64,000 nucleotides of DNA from Rotaria sordida (lineage: Eukaryota > Rotifera > Eurotatoria > Philodinida > Philodinidae): positions 62,001 to 126,000 of the forward strand of contig CAJNOL010000461.1 of NCBI GenBank assembly GCA_905250125.1, given 5' to 3'. Below, one piece after another: positions 53,114-64,000 of the stretch (the stretch's first letter is position 1; every line of letters begins with the position of its first letter). The position numbers and the translations under genes are program-made. A model generated the notes under the pieces. That model worked only from the letters and a program-made list of their open reading frames with translations. It searched no databases and was not told the origin of the DNA.

Positions 53114-53980
53114 CTGCAATGCATCATAGATGCAAAAGAAGTCCACATATCATGAAAATTAATGTATCAAAAATAAAACTACTACAAAAGATGCAAATAA
53201 TTACAAATTTTTGAATTGTTCATTTTCAAATTAGAAAAAATCAGATCTGATTGTAAGCAGAAAATAATGTTATTGGATGCAACGTGTACCAATGCAAACA
53301 TCAAAGTTTCAAAGCAAAGGAAGTGAGTATATCTGCTGTGCGACCTCTATATCTATTGAAATATTAAAAATGTGAAGTTTAGCAGCGGATTCAAGTATTT
53401 TTCACTGACATTTGCTTTTGAATCTGTCCTAACCTTCGAATTAATTGTGTTGAGTACAGAATGTCATTCTCTATCAAATAGTAACATTTTCGGTGGAGAG
53501 TCATCAACCAAAAACTGAGGATTCAGATCGATATACTGGATTTTTGACTCTATATTGCCAGTATATTCTGCTGATATACATTATTGAACTTTTGATGGAT
53601 TCAAATGAAATATATTTTTGAAAAAAAATTTTATTATTATTGTAACGATAAAATGAGAAAGATGATGCCATGACAGACTGGAGGAGTAGCTAGCCGCTAC
53701 TCGGCAATGATGTTTATTAGCTGCTTCACATGTTCAGAATGTGTCTATTTCACATTCAACACAAGCCTATCTATGATAGAGAAACAAAGAGAGAGACGAC
53801 ACAGAGAGAACAATAGAGAGAGGAAAAGGAAAAGTATTGAGCCGTGACGTATATAGCGGCACAATTATAAAATATGATTGACGAAAAACTTAAAAGGTTA
53901 GTTATATTTTTGGAATAAACAAGTATTATAATGATCATTGTAATAGTCTCGAATTAAGGGGAAAAAAGCTGAATTTTTAA

Positions 53981-54435
53981 TTGCCAATGATTGCTTCGAT
54001 TACAATCAGCTTTTTCTCCCTTGCCATAAGGAATTGTCTTGGCTAACCAGAGGTTTATCAATGCTATCTATCATTTGGCAAAGACAAGGTTATGCTCTTC
54101 CCTGATTATAAGAGAGAACAAGCCTAGTGCAACCGATCGTACTAGGCTTGTTCTCTCTTATAGTCAGCGAAGAACATAACCTTGTCTTTGCCAAATGACA
54201 GATAGCATTGATAAACCCCTGATTAGCCAAGACAACTCTTCATGGTGCCTTTACTGTAAGAGGAAAAACCCTTCTAAAATCTGATTGGTTGATAGAAAAA
54301 GCTTTCAATCAATCAGACTGTAATTCATTTACTTTACTTTACTTTACTTCTTAAAGTAAAAATAAAGTGCCATCCTTATTGGTTGCCAATGATTGACAAT
54401 GATTGCTTTGATTCCAATCAGCCTTTACCTCCTTG
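53981..54435. repeat. Direct repeats flanking a hairpin
   Basis: A ~40-bp motif built around CAATGATTGCTTCGATTACA then ATCAGC (53981-54022) recurs in the same orientation at 54398-54435 (CAATGATTGCTTTGATTCCA then ATCAGCC). The copies bracket the hairpin 54021-54249. May be a terminal repeat or a local duplication of one element. Confidence 0.55.
54021..54249. repeat. Near-perfect hairpin with a tiny loop
   Basis: Arms of about 108 bp (54021-54128 and 54140-54249) pair with few mismatches around a ~12-nt loop (GCAACCGATCG region). Matching blocks include GAGAGAACAAGCCTAGT and CAAAGACAAGGTTATG with their complements. Such a long stem would be double-stranded if transcribed. It may be a foldback MITE or a source of small RNA. 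Confidence 0.85.
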
Positions 54436-55262
54436 TCTCGAATGCTCTTGATATTTTTGCTACTGACGATAGATTAATGCATGCGGTCTCAAGTTTAGAC
54501 TGAAATATTTTTCAGATAGATGGATTCAGAAACTTGATCCATTGCTTTCAGGAACTTAATATAAGCGTTCATTAATGTGTGTTTTTTTACAGTAAGATCG
54601 TAAAATTGCGGAATAAAGTTCGCTTTGCGGTTTTCTACTTATGAAGAGCCTTTTGTTACGGATTACAAACATACATGTGTATAGGTAATCCTAATTTTCT
54701 TTACTTTGTAAGATAAACATATCGTACATTACGATTAAAATAGAGAACGGTTGTTTATGCGAGTAAAAAAGCAAAAAAGATGTTTCTTACACACATCTAA
54801 TGTCAATTGATTTAGAAATGTTTAACTTAATGAAATTTTCTTTTGACTACTTACGGAGATAAAATCTACCATTCATTGGATGAAATTTTGAAATAAAATT
54901 TGCGAATGACATAGATCATTTTTTTTTGTATAACTTTACGACATTGTACTTTCATGTCTCGTATTGAAATGTTACACTGACAGCGAAACATTGACAAAAC
55001 TACAAAGAAATATCAAATCATCGATTATTGTAAGAGACAGGTAGGATGATACGTAGTCAGCTTACGTAAATGAATCGGGCAAATAAAAAGACAATACGGT
55101 TAGAGGTATTGGATAAGGACAGAAATATAAAGGTGACCTTACAATAACAACTAATATTGTAGAAAAAAAAACTTTGCTCTTGCTGTGTATTGATCGAATT
55201 CAAAGCTTCGTCTCAAGTGTTTTTTCTAAAAATATCTTAAGAAAATATTTAAGCCGGATATA

Positions 55263-55690
55263 ACTGTTATCATGTAAGAGAAATATATATGAAGGCTTCC
55301 ATAGATAATTTTTAGTTGTTACTTAAGAAAGCAACAAGAAGAAATCAAAACAAGTTCTATAAGTAATATAGCATTAATGTAAATAGACCAAATTTTCAGA
55401 ACTAGCATTTTTAAATGTCACAAGTGGTATCTGAAAAGTAAAGTGCATAATTAAAGTCCTTTGGACATTGAATCATCAACTACATTGACAAAGCCAGTGT
55501 TCCATGCTTGAAAATTCCGAATATTGTAATCGTTGGTTGTTAAATTAACTACTCTGGAAAATTTGGTCTATTTGTTTTAATGCTATATCATTTATAGAAC
55601 TTGTTTTGATTTCTTCTTGTTGCTTTCTTAAGTAACAACTAAAAGTTATTTATGGAAGCCTTCATATGTATTTCTCTTACATGATAACAG
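55263..55690. repeat. Foldback element with ~138-bp inverted arms
   Basis: Arms 55263-55400 and 55553-55690 are inverted copies at high identity (for example CTTAAGAAAGCAACAAGAAG on the left, its complement near 55615 on the right; ends around CTGTTATCATGTAAGAG). The inner loop is about 150 nt. No coding sequence. Likely a non-autonomous element 200 bp upstream of the broken GST gene. Confidence 0.82.
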
Positions 55691-55887
55691 ATAAAATTTC
55701 TTTAGTAAGGTCAACAATAATACTTAATAGAAATGTTTACTTACATTATCTGTATAAAAAGAATTTTGAATAGAGTTCTATCACTAACCAAAAAATCAGT
55801 CCATTTGATTAAACTGGAGTGAAGATATTTGAATTTTTTATCGTAGTGCTATTTATGAGGCATCCTGTATATGATGATGATATATAA

Positions 55888-56490
55888 ATGTCAGCCTACA
55901 AACTATATTATTTTAACAGACATGGTCGTATTGAGACATTTCGTCTAATTTTTGCTTCTGCTGACCAAAAATTTAACGAAATTCGATATGAACCGAGTGA
56001 ATGGCCAACACATAAAGCTGAAATACCTCTTGAACAAGTACCAGTGCTTGAAATCGATGGATTCAAATTACCTCAAACGATTTGCATAGTACATTTTCTT
56101 GCCAAATAATTTGAAACAAGTTAAAGTAGATGCCGTTGCTGATACATTAACTGATTTAATCAATAAATTCTCAGCAATTTTGTGGGAAGAAGAAGATGAA
56201 AATAAGAAAAAAGAAGGCATCAACAAATTCATGATTGACGAATTGTCAAAACACTTAAAAGATCTTGAAACTTTGGCATGTTCTTAACAGTAGTAGTAGT
56301 AGCCATTTCTTCCGTCGGTAACAACCTCATTTGGGTAGATCTATATGTATACCATATGAGTCAGAATATTTTCGAAATAGATAACAATCTTTTCAATGGT
56401 TATCCTTGGTTAAAAGCTAATCGAAAAGCAGTTGAAAAACAATCAAGCATTGTGACGTACCTCAAGAGTCGTCCAATACCACCATATTAA
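55888..56490 (+). pseudogene. Broken sigma-class glutathione S-transferase (HPGDS-like)
   Basis: Sigma GSTs join glutathione to electrophiles or isomerise prostaglandin H2. The fragment starts with MSAYKLYYFNRHGRIETFRL, matching YKLTYFNMRGRAE of human HPGDS, including the catalytic Tyr (Y8), and continues EWPTHKAEIPLEQVPVLEID. The frame breaks at 56107 (FLAK then TAA) and resumes in another frame at LKQVKVDAVADTLTDLINKF. It shifts again around 56270-56325 (a run of AGT codons, then an extra base before VGNNLIWVDLYVYHM) and ends YLKSRPIPPY. A short segment after FLAK is also missing. No intron is needed or seen. It therefore cannot encode a full enzyme; either decayed after duplication or an intronless copy. 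Confidence 0.88.
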
Positions 56491-58446
56491 GTGACATTTT
56501 TGATATTAAAAACACGTTCATTTGCTTTTTCTTTTGTCTGAATCTTTTCTTCTATTATATCCTCATTGCCAATAAAGATCTGAAATATCCATTATAAATT
56601 GATGATTAGTGTCCGACTCGGGTCGGGTTACAAAAAAAATTTTTTGATATTGGAATAGATCTGCAGCCTGAACATTTTATAGATACAAAAGGCATTGTGA
56701 ATGGTTTTTTTTTTCATTTAAAAGTTCTATGAGAGCGTGGAAAAGTTTAGTAGAACAAAAAATTATGTATTGCACGATCTTTTCTTCTAGCTCATCGACT
56801 TTTCTTTGTTGACATCGGGCAACGATGGATAGTGAGTGCACTGTCTGTTCAATGTTGATATAAAGGTCGCAGGTTGTATACATAAGAAAAGAAAGACAAA
56901 CAGGAAAAAATTCTATCATATAATCGTGCTGCTCCAAATGCGAAATTTTGGTGAAATATCATGGACATATCCTGTTTCTAACTAGGAAATGAATGGAAGA
57001 TAAAAGGATTGAGAAATTGATTTTCTCAAGGCAAAAAGAAAAAAGTAGTCGATACCAGAGTTCGACTCTAGTCGATTAGAATCACAAAAATTTGACCCAT
57101 GTCAGACACTGTTGGTAATATAAGGAAAGTATTTTCTTCTTATCTTCAGATCATAGTAACATTTTCTTTGTTTTCTTTACCGACTCAAATAACTACAATT
57201 GTATAGATATATATATAAGATATCGTAGTTAGAAAATAAAGATTTAAATTATTTTCTCAATTGTTCTTCGTTGTTCTTCAAAAATAAACAAGTAATAATC
57301 TTTTCAGCATATCTTGTAAAAACATTTATTTGAAATACAACAGTCGATACATACAGACAGTTAAATGAAAAGAAAATAGAGTTCAACATGAATAATCCTA
57401 TAGTAAGTGATTTTATCAATTCCTCTGAACGAGTTTTTCTGAGGAGAACCAAAAAAAAGAGAAGCATTTGTCACTGTTAGATAAGACAAATATAATAAAT
57501 ATGATTGATAAACATTAACGAATATGTTAATCGAACAATGATGATGTGGCTAAAACAAAAATAAAACAAAAGGTTCATAATTTGATATAAAACTCGAAAT
57601 TATTTTATTAATATTAAGTCTAACATTTTTTAATTCTCATTTTTTTGATCCCTTGCAAATTGATAAAAAGTCTAACTTTTTAATTGATAAATTAAATACT
57701 CCATTTTGTTAAGAATTTGATGTTAATTCCAAATATGTGAATATCAATGAACAAAAACAGTGGAGAACGCTTAACGATCTTAAAACAACATGATTTTCGG
57801 ATTTTAATAAAATTTCGTAACACATTATTTCTAGAAAATGAATGCAAATATTAAATCAAAATGGATGTATTCGGTAAAACTCGTTGAGTTCTATCTAGAG
57901 ATACCGTTTTTGTTGCGAAAATTGTCAATAGAAGTGAGTAAAACACACTATAATTAAGTTTCGTTACAGAATTTCATCAAAAACAGAGATGATTTTTGAA
58001 CGCATTATCTTGATTTCGTAGATATCTAACATTTGTACGAAGATTATATGGTGAAAGTGTACTCCGTATTCGATCGATTAATATCTAATTAAAGAATTTT
58101 TTTCTAATGATCGCTGCTTATTTAAAGATCTATGCTACATTATCTTTTGCACAAATTTTCGCATTGGCTACCTTAAGAAAGATTTTGAATATCAAGAGCA
58201 TACGAAGTTGCTCAAGAATAGAAACACTTCCATTTCAAATACTACTGATCATATTTTGTTCAATAGAAAAATCAGCTTTCTTTACTTTTAAGTTTGAATC
58301 TATCTTACTGTGTGCAAGTGATTAATGGCTGGCCATGCCGATAAGATATTATCTATATTTAACTTCTTATGCACATCAAAATTATCTCACTATTATGTAT
58401 TCATAGAATGCTGTGAAAGGTATTTTATCGAGATAAATTATTAAGA
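56491..58446. other. Intergenic region after the GST pseudogene
   Basis: 2.0 kb up to the 3' end of LIN54. Holds one possible short-TIR element (56607-57111). Frames such as 56677-56937, 57249-57467 and 58107-58325 have no recognisable family and are not called. Confidence 0.55.
56607..57111. mobile_element. Possible decayed MITE with imperfect terminal repeats
   Basis: The left end TAGTGTCCGACTCGGGTC is an imperfect inverted copy of the right end GACCCATGTCAGACACTG (four mismatches in 18). The interior is about 470 bp with no coding capacity. No target duplication could be made out, so this is tentative. Confidence 0.4.
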
Positions 58447-61011
58447 TCAAATGAAATTTTTTATAACAACACTATCACTATTGTATAAATTAAACTTTTG
58501 ATAACAATCATGGCAATTCAAAATTCTCTGAAACTTACGAGGACGTCCAAGTGCTGATTGTACAATTTGATACATGCATCGTTGAAATTCTTTAAGAATA
58601 GCTTGTTTTGATTCAAGATCACTCATTTGATTCATTTCACATTGTTGACCAGTAACAAGTAAACAAGTAGCTAATGCTTCAGTTACTTCCATGTTAAATA
58701 CATTATTTGGAATAGTACTAAACCATATAAAAGAAGCTCTCATAATAAAAAAAAACATAGATATGTTACGTTTCTGTTGGAGGCCCTGTTCGTGGTATTT
58801 GATCAAGTGGAGTTTGTGATGTTGTTTTTGGTTGACCCGATCGATAGAAACCGACATTAAGAGGATGTACTGATTGTTCAGTATTTTTACAACCAATGCT
58901 AAAAAAGAACCAACTTTCCGTTACTATCATTTGACTAAAAAATATTTATCTATTTACCATTTACATAAGTTAGTACAAGGTACTCGTGACTAAGAAAAAA
59001 ATATGCTATAAATGAATGTAAAAAAAAAAGAAAACTTATTTACTTCATAACATTCACAATATCGTTTGTGACAACTTGATTTTTTACACTAAGAAAACAA
59101 AAATAAAAATTTATTAATCTAATACTTCATCAAACAATCGATTCGAACATACATTGCAACCTTTCAGAGGTCGATCTGGTTGTGGAATAGTTGTATTAGC
59201 TATATTTTTTTTTAAATAGGAAAGAAAAATAAGAATTAGATCATTTATTTTGATATATGAAAATAGTATTAAAAACTAACCAAATTTGTACATTTTTGAT
59301 TTGAATGCATTTGGATTACGTTCAAGTGTAGCAGCTATTGCTTTTGCTCGTTCTTCTTCATGTCGTGTATCATTATGACAATTTAGACAAGCACAGTTTT
59401 GACAATTAAGACCATTAGCAAAACAATCACAATACCTTTTAAGAAAATAAAATTGTCTTTAAATATTATTCTTTATCATATAAACTTACAATTTAAGACA
59501 CATTGATTTTGTACAATTACATGGTTTTCGCTGATATTGAATCGGTAAATAATCAGCATTCGTTGTTCTATATATAGTTATGAATAAATTTATTTATTGA
59601 TTTAAGTAAATAAGAAAAAATAGATAAATCAACCTCGTATTAGTAGTTGATTGTTCTGTTGAAAAAAGATTGGGATTACTATTATTTTCTTTTTGAGCAG
59701 AGTTTGGATCTTGTTGAACTTGCAACTAAATAAAATATAAAAGAAAAAAAAAAGAAAAACAACGTATTGAATTAATCCATTTTAAACTCGACAAGTATAG
59801 GGGGGCTGGTGGGGCTTTTGGAGAGGAGATTTATTGGACCTTTTTAAAGTTTCGGAATTTTTTTACTATATCGTAGAGTATGGCGTTGTTTTATAAGATT
59901 TATTGAAATACATCGTTAATTTTTATCTTTGGAGGAATTTTTCCTGATGAGTGTATTCTAAATCTAAGGTTCAATTCATTATTCGGTTCACTGTGTTTTT
60001 TTTGTTAATCAGAATTTTCTTTCGATTAATATCTCATAAAAAGATTCCTATAATAAATCTTGTCACATAATATCGAATCAGTATATCCTATCGGATTTAT
60101 ATAGAATATATTATTCTTTCAGCCTGTTTATTATACAAAACATTCACTCCGGGATTCATTAAAAAATTCTAATAAATCTCGAAAAAATAAGTTCTAAAAA
60201 TTGCTGAATAAGTGGTAGAAGAATTTCTCAAATTAGGATAAATCCGATTTCAAGTAATCATATCTGTATGATTAATCTTGATGAGTAGATGTACTTCATG
60301 AAAAGTTTGATAAACATTTTACCGTCACAAGTGGTTGTGTAATAACAAGATTTCCACGTTGTTGAAGTAAAATTTGTTGGCCTGATGTTTGTACTAAAAT
60401 TAAAATATTTGATTCAATTATGAAATTTTGTTTATTGTTATAAATTATTTACTTGTAGACATCTCACTGGGATTAATAAATGTCGATGGTGTTACTAAAC
60501 GTAAGGTTGAAAAAGATGCAGAATTTGATGATGATTGTGGAACCATTGTCGCAAGTGATACTGTATTGAGTGGTTGAGTTTGTTGTAAAACAGTCATTAC
60601 TTCAGATTTTGGTACAGCTGAAAATGTTATATTAGAACTATTAAAATCAGATGAATCAAGAGCGATTCGTTTATTTGGTTGATGTGGTTCAACATTATCA
60701 CTCTAAAAAAAGACAAAATATTAAATCAAAAATAAGAATTTATATGAAATTAATGTTACAACCTGTTGTAAAATGATTGGTTTAACATCAACATTTGTTG
60801 TTGTTAGAGCTTGTTGAATACTATCTCGATATGGTTTTACAATAACATTTTTAAATGGTATTGATGAAGATGATGATGGTTGTAATGTTTGTTGATGAAG
60901 AATGATAGGAGGTCGAACAATTGGATGAGCAGTTATAGTTTGAATGGAAGGATTTGAACTTGTTGATGAAGATGATGGAAGAAGAACGATGGACGGAGGA
61001 TTACCAGACAT
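58447..61011 (-). CDS. LIN54: LIN54, CXC (CRC) DNA-binding subunit of the DREAM/MuvB complex
   Basis: LIN54 binds the CHR promoter element (TTTGAA/TTCGAA) and directs the MuvB core to cell-cycle genes. Eleven exons (61011-60763, 60702-60453, 60393-60323, 59725-59634, 59567-59490, 59435-59281, 59199-59153, 59088-59044, 58989-58958, 58898-58770, 58717-58447) join in phase to 472 aa (human 749). The N-terminal half is Ser/Gln/Thr-rich. The two cysteine-rich motifs are [19 protein letters not shown] (from residue 234) and [19 protein letters not shown] (from 311), joined by an RNPNAFK spacer as in human. The DNA-contacting tyrosines are Y248 and Y324. The C-terminal helical region ([26 protein letters not shown]) matches the LIN52-binding end. 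An intron of 597 nt (59726-60322) holds an odd G-rich stretch near 59800. Tesmin is the only alternative. Confidence 0.93.
59726..60322 (-). other. Long LIN54 intron with a G-rich stretch
   Basis: Nearly ten times the usual intron length here. Around 59798-59833 the + strand reads AGGGGGGCTGGTGGGGCTT followed by GGAGAGGAG, a rare G-rich island that could fold as a G-quadruplex (it would be C-rich in the transcript). No exon seen inside. Confidence 0.55.
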
Positions 61012-62212
61012 TGGAATTCTCCTAACAATATGATGAATGATCGATCACTTTTTTTTTCTTCGATGAAACAATTATCTTAACATCCTTCCTTGTCCACTTA
61101 CGATTTGATTGAAGGAAACGATATCCATATGAGTGATAGTTACAGAGGGCAGTATACGTCGAGACTGTACATATAATCAAATTTTTTGTACATGAAGGAA
61201 ACAGAACAATAAAAGTACATTTTGAAATACGCTTTATGCTTTAGAATACATGTATTTTTTTTTCATGAATGTCTTAGTTTTCCATCAGTTTATTCATTAA
61301 TTGTAAAATATTTTGATGAATGAGAGAAAGAGTAAGTTGTGAATTACTATCATTTAGGGAAAAACTTTTTTTGAATCTATTGAATATATACAAAAAAAGA
61401 AAGATGTTAAGAAAATTCTTAGGTTAGAGTTATTTTATATTTACTCTTAAAGCAATCAAGATTTCCAGTAACATAAATGGCAAAAACATTGTTACTTGTT
61501 CAGCTTCACTGAAATTTAAAGAATAATGAATTTGAGAAGTATTATGCATTTCAGAAAAGCATTCAGCGAACAATTGATGTCAATGACTAAGAACTTGATC
61601 AATCACATCGCACGTGCGAATGATTAATGTCTACCTTTGAAAAACTTGTAGAAGTAATTGATCGACTAATTCAAGTATTTTTAAAAATTCAAGAATGTCC
61701 TGAAATTGATATGGTTTGCTCGACAGTTGAGAATACATGTTGAACAACAAAAAAAAACAGACAAATAAATTTGAACATGTTTTCAAGAAGAAAAAATCCT
61801 AATTAGAATGTCATAAACATCGAGCAACATTCGTCTTTGATTTAGATGTATTGATTGGGACAAATAGTTTATCATAGTGCATAATGAGCAACTTCTATTT
61901 TACATGTTGGTTAAGTGAATATAACGAATTTTTCACTTCTTGAAATGTTTACCATAAGATCTTAGAAAGAAAAACATTGGCAAGAAATTGAAACTGAATT
62001 ATCATATAGATAATCATAATAAACAAAAACAGAAAAAAAACCCGTAGCTTATTGCGATTTACGATAGTGATGTATGTCCTTGCTGAAAATGTACTTTTAC
62101 TTTTTTTTTGCCGATATATGTCTACATAATAAAGGTAAAGCACAATAGCGTACCACGTGAATAGAAACATTATTGAAAAAAAAACGCTTTTTTTCATTCA
62201 TTTTTAACATCA
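61012..62212. other. Divergent intergenic region between LIN54 and the F-box/LRR-like gene
   Basis: 1.2 kb between the starts of LIN54 (-) and the F-box/LRR-like gene (+); should hold both promoters. AT-rich; frame 61949-62197 is hydrophobic but unsupported. Nothing else recognised. Confidence 0.55.
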
Positions 62213-63044
62213 ATGGCGATAGCAATAATGTCGTCGTCTCTGATTACATTACCTACGCGATCTTTAGACTGCGTTCTGTATAATCTCGATGTCATAACTA
62301 TTGTATGTTCAGTTCGTGACGTTTTTACACGAATGAATGAACTTACAGATGACTACCACTTAAATAAGGTAAATTATGAACTATTAACACTCTTGAATAA
62401 TACAAATAAATTTTGTTTTTTTTTTGTTTTATTAATTATATCATTATTCATTCTTATCTTTTTATATAGCGATTCATTACAACAAACTATCAAAGGAATT
62501 TTAATAGTGATCTCGGAGCAAAACATCTGGCGGATGCAATACTACAGAACACTGTAAGACAAGTTTTCTTTTTTTTTCTCTATTTCATAATAACATTATT
62601 AACATTAAAAATAGAGACGAATAACACTGCATATTGTCAGGAATACAATTGACAACAAGACTATGGAATCACTAATATATATGTTACAATATAATATGGT
62701 AAGAAAAACTTTTAGAATCATATATTTTTAATTTGATGATTTTTAAGCCAACACTCATCAATCATGATTGCTCATTTAATTCAATTGGCTATGAGGATAG
62801 ACACTATTTGAGTATGATATTATTAACTGTCATTGTAAGACTAGTATTTTCATTTCTTTGATATATTTTACTTTATATTATTTTGTTCGATTTACATTAT
62901 TTTTTATAGAAATTCATTATGTATGATTTTTATTCTAATCATATAGACTGTTATAAGTCACTATATTGGGTTAATACATTACAAATATATGTTGTGATAA
63001 ATTTTCTACTCAAATATCTCGTATTTATTTTTTATCCTCCATAA
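62213..63044 (+). CDS. Small F-box/leucine-rich-repeat-like protein
   Basis: Five exons (62213-62368, 62470-62553, 62615-62698, 62748-62834, 62910-63044) join in phase 0 at every border, giving 181 aa. The first exon has an F-box-like pattern, ITLPTRSLDCVLYNLD then VCSVRDVFTRMNEL. Exons 2-4 are 84, 84 and 87 nt, i.e. 28-29 residues each, the size of one leucine-rich repeat unit. Exon 2 carries SDLGAKHLADAILQNT, like the AxHLADAL-NT units of ribonuclease-inhibitor-type repeats that are abundant in bdelloid rotifers. The last exon (LQIYVVINFLLKYLVF) is hydrophobic and does not look like a repeat. Repeats are degenerate and few, so the gene may be short, decaying or mis-ended. If real, the F-box would link a target to an SCF ubiquitin ligase. 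Confidence 0.5.
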
Positions 63045-64000
63045 AATCAATGATCACTTCAGAAATAATCAAATGTTTGTGATATAACAGTTTTCACTAG
63101 TTGTCGAATAGATTTATTTTTTAAAACTGTGATTTTTTATTTTATAAATGTTGACGCTGATGTAAATATTAAGTAAATAAAGAGCAAAGCAGAATAACAA
63201 ATAGCAATATTTTATTATTGGTATTATTTGCAAATAAACGTGAAGGTTTGTGTTTTTTCCTATAGAGCAATCAATTTATAAATAATGAATACAGATCGAA
63301 TGTTTAAGTAGTTGCTCCAATATGTAAAAGAAACGATAAAATGTTATCACAATTATAATTATAATTGATGAAAAATTTTGTAGAAATAAAAAATAAGACG
63401 CGAATAAAATTAACTCGATGAATTTTCTATTGGAATATGCTAATATTGCTGTCAGTGACTTATAGAATAAACTGAATGAGCTATTCAACCATGATCGAGC
63501 TATCAAAGTAGTCAAATATTGCATCAAGACATAGGTATTCAGTCTTAAACTACAACAGCTTTGCATTTTATTTCGAAACAATTTCTCAATAACAAACCTT
63601 AAGTTAATAAAGAAAACTATGTACGTAGTTAATCTCTATAATGACTGTAACGGAAATAATAAACAAAATAAATCACAATGTATGTACTGTACTTTTCACT
63701 TTGAGAAAAGACATTGTGCAATTTCTTCTGATCTTGCCGCCCACTTGGCAATGCATCATATGTTATTCATTCTGCTAGTGATCGAATACTCCGACCAAGA
63801 CTTACATCAGTTCAAATTGTGAATTTTATTTATAATTGAGATAAATTGTCTTTTTCTCTTTTGCTTTCCTATGTGTGATATAATCAAGTACTGGTTCGTT
63901 TATTTTCGAAGTAATATACTATGTAGTAGAAGCTTCATTTATATTCGAACTCAAACTAAGCAATTCAATGAGATGTTTTGAACACAATACATAGTTTAGT
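63045..64000. other. Right-edge intergenic sequence
   Basis: About 1 kb after the F-box/LRR-like gene. Frames at 63276-63581 (-) and 63619-63822 (+) have no family match and no splice context, so none is called. Confidence 0.5.
63176..63181 (+). promoter_or_regulatory. Possible poly(A) signal of the F-box/LRR-like gene
   Basis: AATAAA about 130 nt after the stop codon at 63044. Position is reasonable, but chance matches are frequent in this AT-rich DNA. Confidence 0.35.

Larger units (their letters stand above)
53114..55887. other. Intergenic region with hairpin elements
   Basis: 2.8 kb between ECHS1 and the broken GST, with the ECHS1 promoter expected near 53114. It holds two strong hairpins (54021-54249 and 55263-55690), a direct repeat around the first, and an AAGTAAAGTAAAG-type pentamer run near 54328-54350. 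No gene recognised. Confidence 0.65.

Noticed and set aside
56677-56937. 86-codon - strand frame
   Set aside because: Lies inside the possible MITE and has no recognisable family.
57050-57090. tRNA T-arm-like GAGTTCGACTC
   Set aside because: No D-arm, anticodon arm or acceptor stem could be formed around it.
63276-63822. Two frames near the right edge
   Set aside because: No homology pattern, no splice sites, composition typical of intergenic DNA here.

Overview
The window is AT-rich eukaryotic (animal) nuclear DNA. Genes are split by many short introns (mostly 45-75 nt, GTAAG-type donors and T-rich stretches ending in TAG or AAG). Codon use is strongly A/T-ending, and Asn, Ser, Thr and Gln runs are common. 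The gene set is bilaterian. The last gene has an F-box-like start followed by 28-residue leucine-rich units containing AKHLADA, a pattern I associate with bdelloid rotifers. A bdelloid such as Rotaria or Adineta is my best guess; it is an inference, not a proof. No bacterial genes, CRISPR array, rRNA or convincing tRNA was seen.

Layout. 1-1333 (-): N-terminal part of UTP20, running off the left edge. 6285-7377 (-): voltage-gated proton channel HVCN1. 10024-26355 (-): a very large multi-PDZ scaffold of the MPDZ/PATJ family (L27 plus 11 PDZ domains, about 27 exons), with a likely internal alternative first exon at 16775-16852. 32723-34545 (+): coilin. 35578-38548 (+): a PLAT-domain protein of unknown role, with a hAT-like MITE in an intron. 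39526-40595 (-): TLX-type homeobox gene. 41553-45726 (-): amino acid transporter SLC38A11. 46269-50262 (-): quiescin sulfhydryl oxidase. 51663-53113 (-): mitochondrial enoyl-CoA hydratase. 55888-56490 (+): broken sigma-class glutathione S-transferase. 58447-61011 (-): LIN54, the DNA-binding subunit of the DREAM/MuvB complex. 62213-63044 (+): small F-box/LRR-like gene. Exon joins were worked out by hand, and phases agree throughout except at one spot in the last PDZ domain of the MPDZ gene.

The genes do not form one pathway. They are housekeeping (UTP20, coilin, LIN54, ECHS1, QSOX), membrane (HVCN1, SLC38A11), polarity (MPDZ/PATJ) and developmental (TLX) genes. The long intergenic stretches and large introns hold several foldback or hairpin elements (28999-30603, 48199-48563, 54021-54249, 55263-55690), a MITE with a perfect 8-bp target duplication, and many microsatellites.

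I found no clear new multi-gene system. The most notable points are the internal promoter/first-exon candidate and the one-base frame problem in the MPDZ gene, the 16-nt micro-exon that carries the third gating arginine of the proton channel, the orphan PLAT gene and the cluster of foldback elements.
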